A stretch of 62,006 nucleotides of DNA from assembly GCA_012959395.1 (NCBI GenBank), contig DUDG01000039.1:1-62006 (forward strand), read 5' to 3'. The notes below the pieces were generated by a model. It saw only the letters and a list, made by a program, of their open reading frames with translations. It did no database searches and had not been told where the DNA came from. The position numbers and the translations under genes are program-made. This DNA is from Flavobacteriaceae bacterium (lineage in GTDB: Bacteria; Bacteroidota; Bacteroidia; Flavobacteriales; Flavobacteriaceae). This document shows, piece after piece, positions 18,196 to 27,197 of the stretch. Within the stretch, counting starts at the first letter, position 1. Every line of letters begins with the position of its first letter.

Positions 18196-18837
18196 TTTTT
18201 TAGTCAGCCAGCTTAGCATAGATTTAAAATTTTCTGGAGAAACACCATGACCAACAGGAAAATCTTCAAAAACAAAATTTAAATTATTTTTTTCTAAAAA
18301 TTTTAAACTTTCTTTTGATAATTTATAAGGCAATACCTCATCTAATGTACCATGTGAAATATAAAATGATAGATTTTTTAAAGATTTAGATGATAGGCTA
18401 ATGATATTAGGATCTACAACTCCACTAAACGCGATTACATTTTTAACTTTTTCAGGATAAGTTAGTGCTACAGCATTGACTAGTATAGATCCTTGGCTAA
18501 ATCCTAAAAGAGTTACATTATTTTTGTCAGTATTATAAATCTCAGTGCATTTTTCTATACAATCAGCAACTTTATCTCTGGATTCAATAGCTTTTTCAAT
18601 GTCATAGATTTTATTTCCATTAAAGTCTATATTTATATCATACCATGCGTAACCAATATTTTGTATGTTAATATCTCCTCTTATTGAAACTATTGTCAGT
18701 TTATCTGGAAGAGCTCTAGAAAAAGAAAACAAATCATTTTCATTACTTCCATAACCATGAGCCATAATAAGAAGAGGCGAGGGGACATCAACTAAGCAAG
18801 ACTTTTTAATTAAATAAAAAAAAGGAAGTTTACTCAT
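18187..18837 (-). CDS. Alpha/beta hydrolase of the phospholipase/carboxylesterase family
   Basis: The catalytic triad can be read: nucleophile elbow GFSQGS at 112-117 with Ser114, Asp in ISHGTLDEVLP and His in FPVGHGVSPE. The oxyanion segment MAHGYGSNENDLF is at about 25-37. At 216 residues it is the normal size for this esterase family, which cleaves short-chain esters and lysophospholipids. It has no signal peptide. The start overlaps the dihydroorotase-like gene by eight bases, so the two are probably co-transcribed; a functional link is not evident. Confidence 0.87.
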   Translation of the reverse strand: MSKLPFFYLIKKSCLVDVPSPLLIMAHGYGSNENDLFSFSRALPDKLTIVSIRGDINIQNIGYAWYDINIDFNGNKIYDIEKAIESRDKVADCIEKCTEIYNTDKNNVTLLGFSQGSILVNAVALTYPEKVKNVIAFSGVVDPNIISLSSKSLKNLSFYISHGTLDEVLPYKLSKESLKFLEKNNLNFVFEDFPVGHGVSPENFKSMLSWLTKKLV

Positions 18838-20083
18838 TAATTATATGTTTTTCACCAACAATAACTCCCAAAGAAGTTCCAGACATTTTCATTCCTAAAA
18901 ATGCACTATTCTTTGATTTTGAAAGAATATTTGATTTTGAAAAAGTATAATTATTATTACTAGTGAATAGGGTAAGATCTGCATTAGATCCTTCTTGAAT
19001 AGAATGGTTATTAATTCCAAATCTTTGTTTTCCACTTGTTAAAATACGTATACTTTCATCTAAGCTAAAAATTGTCAACAAAGCTCCAAAAAAAGATTCT
19101 AACCCAACTGTGCCATTTTTAGCACTATCAATGTCAGTTTTTTTATTATCAACATCAATTGGAATATGATCACTTGTAACCATATCAATAATTCCTTTTT
19201 TAACTGCATTAATAAGGGCTATTCTATCTTTATCAGTCCTTAATGGAGGTGACACCTTATATCTAGTATCAAATTCTTTTAATTTTTCTTCATTGAAGAT
19301 TAAATTATGAATTGCTACACTGCAAGTAACGTTTAACCCATTTGATTTAGCTTTTTTAATTAAATCAACAGATTCTTTAGTTGAAATAGTAGGGATGTGA
19401 AGTTTTCCACCAGTATATTCTAAGATCTTTAAATCTCTGCTTATTTGAATTTCTTCCGAAAGGTTTGGAATTCCTTTAATTCCATAAGTAGTGCTAACTA
19501 ATCCCTCATTCATAACTCCACTATTTGAAACAGAATCTTCTTGTCCAAAAGACATTATGACCGTATCAAAAGTTTGGGAATAAAGTAAAGATATCTTTAA
19601 TAAGTTTGGATTAATTATAGGTTTTTTGAAATCATAAAATGCTACAGCACCGGAATTTTTCATATCCCTTAATTCGGCAAGGTCCTTAGATTTGCTAGCG
19701 ATAGTTAATGCACCAATAGGATGAATTTTTGTTATTAAGTCTTTTGATTTTATTTTAATAAATGAAACATCAGATTGATTGTCTATTACAGGGTTAGTGT
19801 TTGAATTGAGCAATATGTTAGTAAATCCACTTCTTGCCGCAACATTTCCACCATTTAATATAGTTTCTCTTTCTTCAAATCCAGGTTCTCCAAATGAGAC
19901 ACTGCTGTCAAACCATCCAGATGAAACTTGAAGATTTTTTATGTTAATTTCCTTTGATTTAGGAGATAAAATTGATTTAGAAATTTTTTGAATTTTACCT
20001 TCAGAAATTAAAATATCTTGCTTAGTACCGTTGTATTTACTTTCGGCATTTATAACTTTTGCAGATTTAAGTATTATAGACAT
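18830..20083 (-). CDS. Dihydroorotase-like amidohydrolase without the HxH metal site
   Basis: The protein follows dihydroorotase along its 417 residues: FGEPGFEERET at 64-74, STKESVDLIKKAK, CSVAIHNL, and SDHIPIDVDNKKTD...GTVGLESFFGAL. However, the usual D-x-H-V-H metal ligands are replaced by D59-S-S-V-S63. Known inactive PyrC-like homologues serve as scaffolds for aspartate transcarbamoylase, but in Flavobacteriia this form is the standard annotated dihydroorotase, as I recall. Whether it is catalytic is open. A TATATTTG element (20125-20132) 42 bases upstream suggests its own promoter even though it follows the TIGR02757 gene. Confidence 0.82.
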   Translation of the reverse strand: MSIILKSAKVINAESKYNGTKQDILISEGKIQKISKSILSPKSKEINIKNLQVSSGWFDSSVSFGEPGFEERETILNGGNVAARSGFTNILLNSNTNPVIDNQSDVSFIKIKSKDLITKIHPIGALTIASKSKDLAELRDMKNSGAVAFYDFKKPIINPNLLKISLLYSQTFDTVIMSFGQEDSVSNSGVMNEGLVSTTYGIKGIPNLSEEIQISRDLKILEYTGGKLHIPTISTKESVDLIKKAKSNGLNVTCSVAIHNLIFNEEKLKEFDTRYKVSPPLRTDKDRIALINAVKKGIIDMVTSDHIPIDVDNKKTDIDSAKNGTVGLESFFGALLTIFSLDESIRILTSGKQRFGINNHSIQEGSNADLTLFTSNNNYTFSKSNILSKSKNSAFLGMKMSGTSLGVIVGEKHIINE

Positions 20084-20124
20084 GCAATCAAGTTATTTTA
20101 AAGAACATTAAAAATAATGCTGGG

Positions 20125-20132
20125 CAAATATA
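20125..20132 (-). promoter_or_regulatory. Bacteroidota -7 element upstream of the dihydroorotase-like gene
   Basis: The minus strand reads TATATTTG, a full match to TAnnTTTG. No clear TTG lies 17-23 bases upstream, so only the -7 half is supported. The expected transcript start is about 35 bases before the ATG at 20083. Confidence 0.45.
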
Positions 20133-20164
20133 GTAATAGATTTGAATTTTCATGTAAAAGATTT

Positions 20165-20941
20165 TTAAAATCCTTCAAATACCCCTAAACCAAACAACGC
20201 AAAGTCATATTTGACAGGGTCGATTTTATCTAATTTTCTCAAGTTCAAATCTAACTCTACTACTGCTTTATGATCGTTAAGTTTTCTTTTTAAAAGACCC
20301 AACTTCCTTGCAACATTTCCGCTATGAACATCAAGTGGACATGATAAAATTGAAGTAGAGATGTTTTTCCATATTCCAAAATCTACATTATTATTGTCAT
20401 GTCTTACCATCCATCTTAAGAACATATTTATTCTTTTTGAAGCAGAACCTTTAAAAGGATCACTTATATGTTTTGTAGTTCTAGATGGATGATTGCCATT
20501 AAAAAATATTTTTTTAAAATTATGTATTGAATGATGCATGTCTGTATTATTTTCAGTTAAACAAAATACAGACTCTAAATCTTTATAGGTGTTATATATT
20601 TCTTTTAGTTTTTTAATAAAATATCTAAAATCTATTTCATTAAATGTTCGATGTATAACATGAAGATTATCAATATCTTTTTTTGTAGAGTTTTTAATGA
20701 ATTCATATGGAGAATTATCAAGATTCTCCATCATTATTTTAGCATTTTTAATAATTGTCTTTCTTTGCCCCCAAGCTATTGTTGAAGTCAAAAATGCAGC
20801 TATTTCAATATCTTGTTTTAATTTAAATTTATGTGGAACTTGAATAGGATCTGATTCGATAAAACTTTTTTGATTGTATTGTTCGAATTTATTATCCAAA
20901 AATTCTTTTAACTCTAATTTAGTTAGTCCATTTACCATCAA
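20165..20941 (-). CDS. TIGR02757 (DUF2400) family protein, unknown function
   Basis: The 258-residue protein matches the TIGR02757 family in its segments DPIQVPHKFKLKQDIEIAAF, TIAWGQRKTII, FKGSASKRINMFLRWMVR and PLDVHSGNVARKLGLLKRK. The last segments resemble a helix-hairpin-helix glycosylase-like fold, as noted for this family, but no function is established to my knowledge. It overlaps the ABC ATPase gene by 23 bases; either of two adjacent ATG codons, or a later codon, may be the true start. It is soluble, with no signal peptide. Confidence 0.82.
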   Translation of the reverse strand: MMVNGLTKLELKEFLDNKFEQYNQKSFIESDPIQVPHKFKLKQDIEIAAFLTSTIAWGQRKTIIKNAKIMMENLDNSPYEFIKNSTKKDIDNLHVIHRTFNEIDFRYFIKKLKEIYNTYKDLESVFCLTENNTDMHHSIHNFKKIFFNGNHPSRTTKHISDPFKGSASKRINMFLRWMVRHDNNNVDFGIWKNISTSILSCPLDVHSGNVARKLGLLKRKLNDHKAVVELDLNLRKLDKIDPVKYDFALFGLGVFEGF

Positions 20942-21581
20942 CTAAATTGAGTTTTCTGTCAGCCATATTAGCTAATTCTTTATTGTGTGTGACTAGTACA
21001 ATAGTAACGTTTAGTTTATCTCTTAATTCAAAAAATAGATTGTGTAATATGTCAGCAGATTTTGAATCTAAATTTCCACTTGGCTCATCTGCAAAAAGAA
21101 TATTCGGATTATTAATTAAAGCTCTTGCAACTGCTATTCTTTGTTGTTCTCCACCAGATAATTCAGAAGGTTTTTGATCTTTAATATGGATTAAATCAAG
21201 AGATTTTAACAAGTTTTCGGCTTTTTTAATAATATCAAAGTGAGAATCTCCTTTAATAATACCAGGTAAACAAACATTTTCAATAGCGCTAAACTCTGGT
21301 AAAAGTTCATGAAATTGAAAAATAAAACCAATTTGAGTGTTTCTAAACTTAGAAAGATCATCATCATTTAGTTTTATTATTTCTTTTTCATTAAGAATTA
21401 ACTTGGTTTTATCATCTGGATCAGGCTTGTCAAGTGTACTTAAAACATGTAATAAGGTAGTTTTTCCAGCTCCTGAAGGCCCCACAATAGAAATAATTTC
21501 TCCTATTTTAACTTCTACACTTACATTGTCTAACACCTTCTTGCCATTAAATGTTTTAGATATATTTTGTGCTGAAATCAT
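20919..21581 (-). CDS. ABC transporter ATP-binding protein, LolD-like
   Basis: The ATPase has Walker A GPSGAGKTT at 34-42, Q-loop FIFQFHELLPEFSA, signature LSGGEQQR and Walker B ILFADEPSGNLD followed by VLVTHN. The LolD/MacB subfamily is indicated by PSGNLD and FQFHELLPEF. LolD drives release of lipoproteins from the inner membrane by LolC/E-type permeases, which are not encoded here; lone lolD genes are usual in Bacteroidota. The start lies six bases from the end of the DUF5916 gene, and its 3' end overlaps the TIGR02757 gene, so all three are probably on one transcript. Confidence 0.85.
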   Translation of the reverse strand: MISAQNISKTFNGKKVLDNVSVEVKIGEIISIVGPSGAGKTTLLHVLSTLDKPDPDDKTKLILNEKEIIKLNDDDLSKFRNTQIGFIFQFHELLPEFSAIENVCLPGIIKGDSHFDIIKKAENLLKSLDLIHIKDQKPSELSGGEQQRIAVARALINNPNILFADEPSGNLDSKSADILHNLFFELRDKLNVTIVLVTHNKELANMADRKLNLVDGKWTN

Positions 21582-21586
21582 TAAAA

Positions 21587-24046
21587 TTATATTCTTTTTT
21601 TCTTTCTTTTAATTAGATTGTAATCTAAGAAATAATTTATTCTAATTGAAACTTGATGATCAATTGGTTTTTGAAACAGCTCTTTAGTACTGCTGTAGTA
21701 TGAAATCCCAGATAAATTATTTTCGTTAAAAATATTATTTCTGTACAATAAAGTTAATTTGCTGCCCGGCAAAAATTCCCAATTATAACTCAAGTCTAAA
21801 TTCCATAAATTGAAATTTGTGTTAGGATCATTGTCAATTATAGATTTATCGGAAACTACTCTTTCACCTTTAGAGTTTAGTAAGAAAAAAGAATCATCAT
21901 ATTTAGCACTACTCCAAAATTGTCTAAACCTTAGATTTAAAGATTTGTAGGAGTCAAAATTATAATTTAATATTAAATTATTTTCTAATGCTTTTACATC
22001 TCTTTTTCCAAAATAAATATTTTCATTTTCTTTATATACATAACCTACATCATCATAATTTATTTCATTTTTTATTTCATAATCTAGATTGAAATTGTTA
22101 GACAATCTAAAACCTATACCTGAATTTATTTCTATATCATTTTTTTTCTCATCAAAAAGTTCCTCAACGGCATAAGAGTGTTCCATACCTAATGAATACT
22201 GTATTTTTTTTCTTGTATCTGATTTATATTGGAGTTGAAATTCATATTTAGCGGGTTCATTTATAAATGAATTTTTACTTCTTGGCTCTTCAAAATTTTT
22301 ATTTTTAGAATCATAATCAATAACTAGTTTAATCTCTTCTAATTTTGGGCTTATTATTTCACCTCCTAATCTCCATCCGCTTGATTTTTTAATTTTTGGA
22401 TAAAATCTACTACTCTCAAACACATATAGATAAGCTTGTAATTTTTCGTATAAATCTGTAGGATTAAAAGTCATGTAACTAACTTTTGCGTAAATACTTT
22501 GATCATTTCTATTGTTATAGTAACCTAAATCATTTTGATAATAATTAGCATCAACTCCTCTCCAGCCAAATCCATATCTTAAACTTCCCGTTAACTTATC
22601 AAAAGCTAACGCCCCTCTAAATCCCTTAGTTTCAGAAAAAACAGGAGAATTACTTTGGTTAACATTTCCTTTTATATTGAACTTTCTTTTATCATCAAAT
22701 AAGTTAAATACAAAAGCACTATTATTAGAATTGTCAAAACCTTCTCCAATCCTGTATACGTTAGCGTTAAGAAATGAAATAGTAGAGTATTCATTTAATA
22801 CTTGTTGATTTAAAGAAAGAACATTAAAATTTGTTGCAGGAGCAATTTTTTCTTTTCTAATTTTTCCTGTTAATGAGTTTTCTATTGATGCATACGCATT
22901 GTCTGTAATAGAGTTTATAAAACCAATACTAAGTCCAGAACTTGTAGTTCCAGTTAACTTAATTGAATTTAGCAGGTCAGCTTTTCTGTCATAGGATAAT
23001 ATCTTTTCATTAGCGTTAAGAATATCTTCCTCATCAAAACTTATTTCATCTCCAATTCTTCTGCTGTAAAAGAAACTACCGCCTCTAAAGCTTATTCTAT
23101 CAGCTTTTTTAAACAAAGAAGATCCTTCAGTAAAAAAAGCTCTATTTTCATCAAACTGTTGTTCAAATGGACTAAGATTTAGCTCTTTATCATCAAATGT
23201 TACTTGTCCAAAATCAGGAATAAGAGTTGCATCTAATGTAAAACTATTATTAATTCCATATTTCAAATCCATTCCAGCAGAATATCCATTTAAAGGACTA
23301 CTTCCTTTTTTAAAGTCTATAGAAGATTGAGCATATGGATAAAAGAATAATCTAATAGGGGGGGATATGTCTTTAATCTCAGAAGTTATTCCCATAGATT
23401 CACCATAATTTGCATTTTTTTGATCAACAAAATTCCAGGTATATACTTCACCAGATTCAGCAATTTTTCTTCCAAAATTAATTCCCCATTTTTGAATTTT
23501 TTTTGATGGGAATCTTAGAGCACTATACGGTATTCTCATTTCCATACTCCAACTTTTATTACCAATAGACACTTTTGATTCAAAAACTGTATCAAAATCC
23601 CAATCTTCATCAGACATTTCACCAGAAGTATATGAATCTCCTAAGGTTCCAGCACTTGTAACTTGAAAACTTTGTTCATTAATATTGTCATCATAAGAAT
23701 TGATAGAGATAAAAAAGGTCTCTGCATTTATTTCCCATATATCGTCTCTCTGACTAAATTCAACAGGAATAGGATTTGGATTATTAAATTTTCCAGCTAC
23801 ATAAATTGCATTGTCATCATAACCTATATATACAAAATGTTCATATCCATCTTTTTCAGAAGAACCATTATTTGGCATCCACCTTTCAAATTTAGTAGCA
23901 GGGATTAATGTTTTCCAATTAGCATCATTTAAAATTCCATCAATTTTTGGAGGAGAATCAAATCTATTTATATTTAATATTTTTCTGTCTTGAGAGAAGG
24001 TAAAAGAAAAGATAAGGACAAAAAAAAGACAAAAACTATTCTTCAA
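21587..24046 (-). CDS. Secreted/outer-membrane DUF5916 protein with CBM9-like domain
   Basis: After a signal peptide (MKNSFCLFFVLIFSFTFSQ) there is a carbohydrate-binding family-9-like domain: PPKIDGILNDANW, FVYIGYDDNAIYVAGKF and MEMRIPYSALRFP. The remainder, from about residue 230, is the DUF5916 region, full of aromatic strands and probably a beta barrel, including LDATLIPDFGQV and QQFDENRAFFTEGS. At 819 residues the length is normal. The start codon is TTG (24044-24046), supported by the signal peptide directly behind it. The family is often near peptidases or hydrolases, but here no substrate is suggested. It diverges from msrA across 79 bases. Confidence 0.86.
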   Translation of the reverse strand: MKNSFCLFFVLIFSFTFSQDRKILNINRFDSPPKIDGILNDANWKTLIPATKFERWMPNNGSSEKDGYEHFVYIGYDDNAIYVAGKFNNPNPIPVEFSQRDDIWEINAETFFISINSYDDNINEQSFQVTSAGTLGDSYTSGEMSDEDWDFDTVFESKVSIGNKSWSMEMRIPYSALRFPSKKIQKWGINFGRKIAESGEVYTWNFVDQKNANYGESMGITSEIKDISPPIRLFFYPYAQSSIDFKKGSSPLNGYSAGMDLKYGINNSFTLDATLIPDFGQVTFDDKELNLSPFEQQFDENRAFFTEGSSLFKKADRISFRGGSFFYSRRIGDEISFDEEDILNANEKILSYDRKADLLNSIKLTGTTSSGLSIGFINSITDNAYASIENSLTGKIRKEKIAPATNFNVLSLNQQVLNEYSTISFLNANVYRIGEGFDNSNNSAFVFNLFDDKRKFNIKGNVNQSNSPVFSETKGFRGALAFDKLTGSLRYGFGWRGVDANYYQNDLGYYNNRNDQSIYAKVSYMTFNPTDLYEKLQAYLYVFESSRFYPKIKKSSGWRLGGEIISPKLEEIKLVIDYDSKNKNFEEPRSKNSFINEPAKYEFQLQYKSDTRKKIQYSLGMEHSYAVEELFDEKKNDIEINSGIGFRLSNNFNLDYEIKNEINYDDVGYVYKENENIYFGKRDVKALENNLILNYNFDSYKSLNLRFRQFWSSAKYDDSFFLLNSKGERVVSDKSIIDNDPNTNFNLWNLDLSYNWEFLPGSKLTLLYRNNIFNENNLSGISYYSSTKELFQKPIDHQVSIRINYFLDYNLIKRKKKRI

Positions 24047-24103
24047 AATATTTATTTATATTTAAAACAATGACGAAATTAAGTTAATTTTAGACAACTA
24101 TGT

Positions 24104-24120
24104 TAATAAAAGGTTTATTA
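24104..24120 (+). repeat. 7-base-pair hairpin just upstream of msrA
   Basis: TAATAAA (24104-24110) and TTTATTA (24114-24120) are perfectly complementary around AGG, and the right arm ends five bases before the msrA ATG. Such a fold in the mRNA could reduce ribosome access, but short A/T-only hairpins arise easily in this base composition. Confidence 0.35.
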
Positions 24121-24125
24121 TAAAA

Positions 24126-24662
24126 ATGACAAGTATTAACACTATAATTTTAGGTGGAGGTTGTTTTTGGTGTACTGAAGCTATTTTTAATAGAATTAAT
24201 GGAGTTATTAATATAGCTCCTGGTTATATTGGGGGCAAAACAAAAAATCCTACTTACCGTGATGTGTGTACAGGTTTAACAGGACATGCAGAAGTAATTA
24301 GAGTAAAGTATGATTCTAAACTTATTTCTTTTAGGGATATTTTAATGATTTTTTTCTCAACTCATGACCCAACTACCTTTAATAGGCAAGGAAATGATAT
24401 TGGCACTCAATATCGTTCCTCAATTTTCACAAGCAATACAAGTGAAAGGAAAATTATAAATGATTACATAATAGAATTAAATCAATCTAAAATTTATTTA
24501 AACCCTATAGTTACAAATGTTGAAAAAGAAACCATATTTTATTTAGCGGAAAATTACCATTACGATTACTTTGAACAAAATAAAAATGTCCCTTATTGTT
24601 CTATGGTTATAGCTCCTAAAGTCAAAAAACTTATTAAAAGTAAAAACTCTTTTTTGAAATAA
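24126..24662 (+). CDS. msrA: Peptide methionine (S)-S-oxide reductase MsrA
   Basis: MsrA repairs oxidised methionine in proteins. The catalytic motif GGCFWCTE spans 11-18 with Cys13; the family landmarks APGYIGG, HAEVIRVKYD, FFSTHDPTT and GTQYRSSIF follow. The 178-residue length is typical of a cytoplasmic MsrA without a signal peptide or fused MsrB. Recycling Cys residues may include Cys36-like positions and the one in NVPYCSMV near the C-terminus. It is a single-gene unit, divergent from the DUF5916 gene and convergent with the small membrane protein after 77 bases that show no clear hairpin terminator. Confidence 0.95.
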   Translation: MTSINTIILGGGCFWCTEAIFNRINGVINIAPGYIGGKTKNPTYRDVCTGLTGHAEVIRVKYDSKLISFRDILMIFFSTHDPTTFNRQGNDIGTQYRSSIFTSNTSERKIINDYIIELNQSKIYLNPIVTNVEKETIFYLAENYHYDYFEQNKNVPYCSMVIAPKVKKLIKSKNSFLK

Positions 24663-24739
24663 GTCTAATAGATAGGAGTGTTTGTTGGTAGTAGTTTGAT
24701 TTGTTCCTTATTTATTAGTTTCTTTTTAAGATGTTTCTG

Positions 24740-25090
24740 CTATTTAAATAGGTAACCAAAAGAAAGGAGTTTAATCATTTTTTTAGACATCATAATTGAC
24801 ATTTTATAAAAAAAATTAAAAATAAAGGTGTCTTTTTGAAATGTTAAAATACTAACTAATACACCAAAACAAAATCCAAACCATACAATTAAAACTTGAT
24901 AAATGGGAAATAATATGATTATTCTTATAGGCCAATAAATTAATGTTGGTAATGAGTTTAGATTTAAATATTCTGTAACTGGACCAGATAATTTAGCAGA
25001 AACTGAACCAGTTACTCCAAATACTATAAAGATTATAATGAATTGAAATAAAGTGTCAATTCCCCATTTTTTTTTTAGTTTCTCAATCAT
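24740..25090 (-). CDS. Small integral membrane protein, DUF6787-like
   Basis: The 116-residue protein starts MIEKLKKKWGIDTLFQFIII and has three hydrophobic segments at about 12-32, 48-65 and 70-85, with the motif YWPIRIIILFPIYQVLIVWF. This resembles a small Flavobacteriia membrane family (DUF6787, from memory) that often lies next to serA. Function is unknown. It starts three bases after serA ends and is probably the last gene of the serC-serA transcript. Confidence 0.6.
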   Translation of the reverse strand: MIEKLKKKWGIDTLFQFIIIFIVFGVTGSVSAKLSGPVTEYLNLNSLPTLIYWPIRIIILFPIYQVLIVWFGFCFGVLVSILTFQKDTFIFNFFYKMSIMMSKKMIKLLSFGYLFK

Positions 25091-25093
25091 ATC

Positions 25094-26047
25094 TTAACTT
25101 AATATACTTTTAATTTGATCTGCTAATTCCAATCCAATTCTATCTTGAGCTTCGTTTGTGGCAGCACCAATGTGCGGAGTTAATGATATTTTAGGATGCA
25201 TTAATAATTTTACAGCAGGTTTAGGCTCATTTTCAAAAGTATCAAGACCAGCAAAGGATAGTTTTCCTGAATCTAAAGCGGAAACTAACTCAACTTCGTT
25301 AACAACACCTCCTCTTGCAGCGTTAATAAGTCCAGCTCCATCTTTCATCATATCAATTTCATTTTTATTAATTACAAAGTTTTTTTGCGCAGGAACATGT
25401 AAAGAGATGAAATCGGAATTTTTAAGTAGGTAGTCAAATTTTGAAATTTTTATTTCAAAATTTATTTTTTTCCCATCATGAAAATCTAAAGTTAAATCAG
25501 CTTTTTCTAAAAACTTATCGTACGCCAAGACCTTCATACCAACACCAATGGCAATTTTTGCAGTTTCCTTCCCAATTCTTCCAAAGCCAATAATGCCAAT
25601 AGTTTTTCCCCTAAGCTCAACACCTTTTGCATAAGTTTTTTTAAGACCTTTAAAATTACTATCTCCTTCTAAAGGCATTGCTCTATTTGATTTAAAAAGA
25701 AATCTAACTCCGCTATATAAATGAGCAAAAACTAATTCTGCTACTGATGCAGATGAAGCAGCAGGTGTGTTAATCACGTTAATTCCTTTATTTCTAGCGT
25801 AATCTACATCAATGTTATCCATTCCAACGCCACCTCTTCCGATTATTTTTAACCCTGGACATTGATCGATAAGATCCTTTCTAACTGTAGTAGCACTTCT
25901 TACTAATAAAACACTAATATTTTCCTTATTAACATAACTAATTAGTTGATTTTGAGCTACTGTTACAGTTGAAACGTTAAACCCATCCTTTTCTAATGAA
26001 TCTTTCCCGCTTTTAGAAATTCCGTCATTAGCTAAAACATTTATCAT
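25094..26047 (-). CDS. serA: D-3-phosphoglycerate dehydrogenase, short form
   Basis: SerA oxidises 3-phosphoglycerate to 3-phosphohydroxypyruvate, the first step of serine synthesis. GRGGVGMDNIDVDYARNKGI, the NAD-binding GIIGFGRIGKE, the Arg-containing LINAARGGVVNEVELVSAL and the catalytic His in LTPHIGAATNEAQDRIG are present. At 317 residues it lacks the C-terminal ACT regulatory domain of long forms, so feedback inhibition by serine through ACT is not expected. It lies 16 bases after serC, the next step of the same pathway, which supports the assignment over other 2-hydroxyacid dehydrogenases. Confidence 0.93.
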   Translation of the reverse strand: MINVLANDGISKSGKDSLEKDGFNVSTVTVAQNQLISYVNKENISVLLVRSATTVRKDLIDQCPGLKIIGRGGVGMDNIDVDYARNKGINVINTPAASSASVAELVFAHLYSGVRFLFKSNRAMPLEGDSNFKGLKKTYAKGVELRGKTIGIIGFGRIGKETAKIAIGVGMKVLAYDKFLEKADLTLDFHDGKKINFEIKISKFDYLLKNSDFISLHVPAQKNFVINKNEIDMMKDGAGLINAARGGVVNEVELVSALDSGKLSFAGLDTFENEPKPAVKLLMHPKISLTPHIGAATNEAQDRIGLELADQIKSILS

Positions 26048-26063
26048 GAGTATTTATTATTAA

Positions 26064-27128
26064 TTAAACTATTCTTTTTAATTCATTCATTACATCAATT
26101 AGAACTTTTACAGATTCTATTTCTAGGGCATTATATATTGAGGCTCTATACCCACCTACAGATCTATGACCATTAACTCCATTTATATTTGCTTCTTTAC
26201 ACATTTGATCAAAAAGTTCCTTGTGATTTGAATCAACTAAATTAAACGTTACGTTCATTAAACTTCTGTCTTGTTTAGCTGCAAACCCCACAAATAATTC
26301 ATTTGTGTCTATAGCTTGATACATTAGTTTAGCTTTAGTATTGTTTTTAGATTCAATACTTTCAATACCACCATTATCTTTTAACCATTTAAGAGTTAAC
26401 ATTGATGTGTACACAGCAAAAACAGGAGGAGTGTTAAACATGCTCTCTTTATCAATATGCACTTGGTAGTCAAGCATAGATGGTATTTTTCTAGAAACTT
26501 TTCCTAATATATCTTCTTTAACAATTACTAATGTTGTTCCAGCTGGTCCAAAGTTTTTTTGAGCTCCAGCGTAGATTAATCCAAATTTAGAAAAATCAAT
26601 TTTTCTAGAAAATATATCAGAAGACATATCTGATACTAAACACACATCAGTATCTGGGATATGTTTAATTTGAGTACCAAAAATTGTATTATTTGAAGTT
26701 ATATGAAAGTAATCTAAATCAGAGTCAATAGAATATTCTTTTGGTATATAATTAAAATTATTATCTTTTGATGAAGCAATTTCAATTGCATCTCCAAAAA
26801 ATTTTGCCTCTTTTAATGCTTTACTAGCCCAAGCACCAGTATTCAAATAACCAGCTTTATTCTCTAATAAATTATAAGCTGTCATTAAAAACTGCATACT
26901 TGCTCCTCCTTGTAAAAATAAAGCTTTATAGCCTTTGTTATCTAAACCAAGAAGGTTTAAAGCTAGTGAAGTAGCTTCATGCATTATTTCCTTAAAATCT
27001 TTACTTCTATGAGAAATTTCTAATAATGATAACCCAGAATTATTAATGTCATTAACTCCCTTGGAAGCTTCTTGAATTACTGATTTTGGCAGTATACTTG
27101 GGCCAGCACTAAAATTATGTTTTGTCAT
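26064..27128 (-). CDS. serC: Phosphoserine aminotransferase
   Basis: SerC transfers an amino group from glutamate to 3-phosphohydroxypyruvate, using pyridoxal phosphate. KHNFSAGPSILPKSVI at the N-terminus, LFLQGGASMQFLM, LVSDMSSDIFSRKID and LIYAGAQKNFGPAGTTLVIV (with the PLP Lys in AGAQKN) identify the family, and the C-terminal GHRSVGGYRASIYNAL is the substrate-binding end. The length, 354, is normal. A TATTTTTG element upstream (27146-27153) marks a likely promoter, so serC-serA can be transcribed apart from the acyl-CoA reductase gene. serB is not in the window. Confidence 0.95.
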   Translation of the reverse strand: MTKHNFSAGPSILPKSVIQEASKGVNDINNSGLSLLEISHRSKDFKEIMHEATSLALNLLGLDNKGYKALFLQGGASMQFLMTAYNLLENKAGYLNTGAWASKALKEAKFFGDAIEIASSKDNNFNYIPKEYSIDSDLDYFHITSNNTIFGTQIKHIPDTDVCLVSDMSSDIFSRKIDFSKFGLIYAGAQKNFGPAGTTLVIVKEDILGKVSRKIPSMLDYQVHIDKESMFNTPPVFAVYTSMLTLKWLKDNGGIESIESKNNTKAKLMYQAIDTNELFVGFAAKQDRSLMNVTFNLVDSNHKELFDQMCKEANINGVNGHRSVGGYRASIYNALEIESVKVLIDVMNELKRIV

Positions 27129-27145
27129 TTGAATTTTATAAGGTG

Positions 27146-27153
27146 CAAAAATA
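27146..27153 (-). promoter_or_regulatory. Bacteroidota -7 element upstream of serC
   Basis: The minus strand reads TATTTTTG, matching TAnnTTTG, 17 bases before the serC start codon. No good TTG lies at the expected distance upstream, so confidence is limited. Confidence 0.42.
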
Positions 27154-27197
27154 ATAAAATATGAATAATTAAGTATTGTTTTATAGATAAGATATTA

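Noticed and set aside
24663-24739. Possible terminator between the convergent msrA and small membrane protein genes
   Set aside because: No stem of useful length followed by T on either strand was found.
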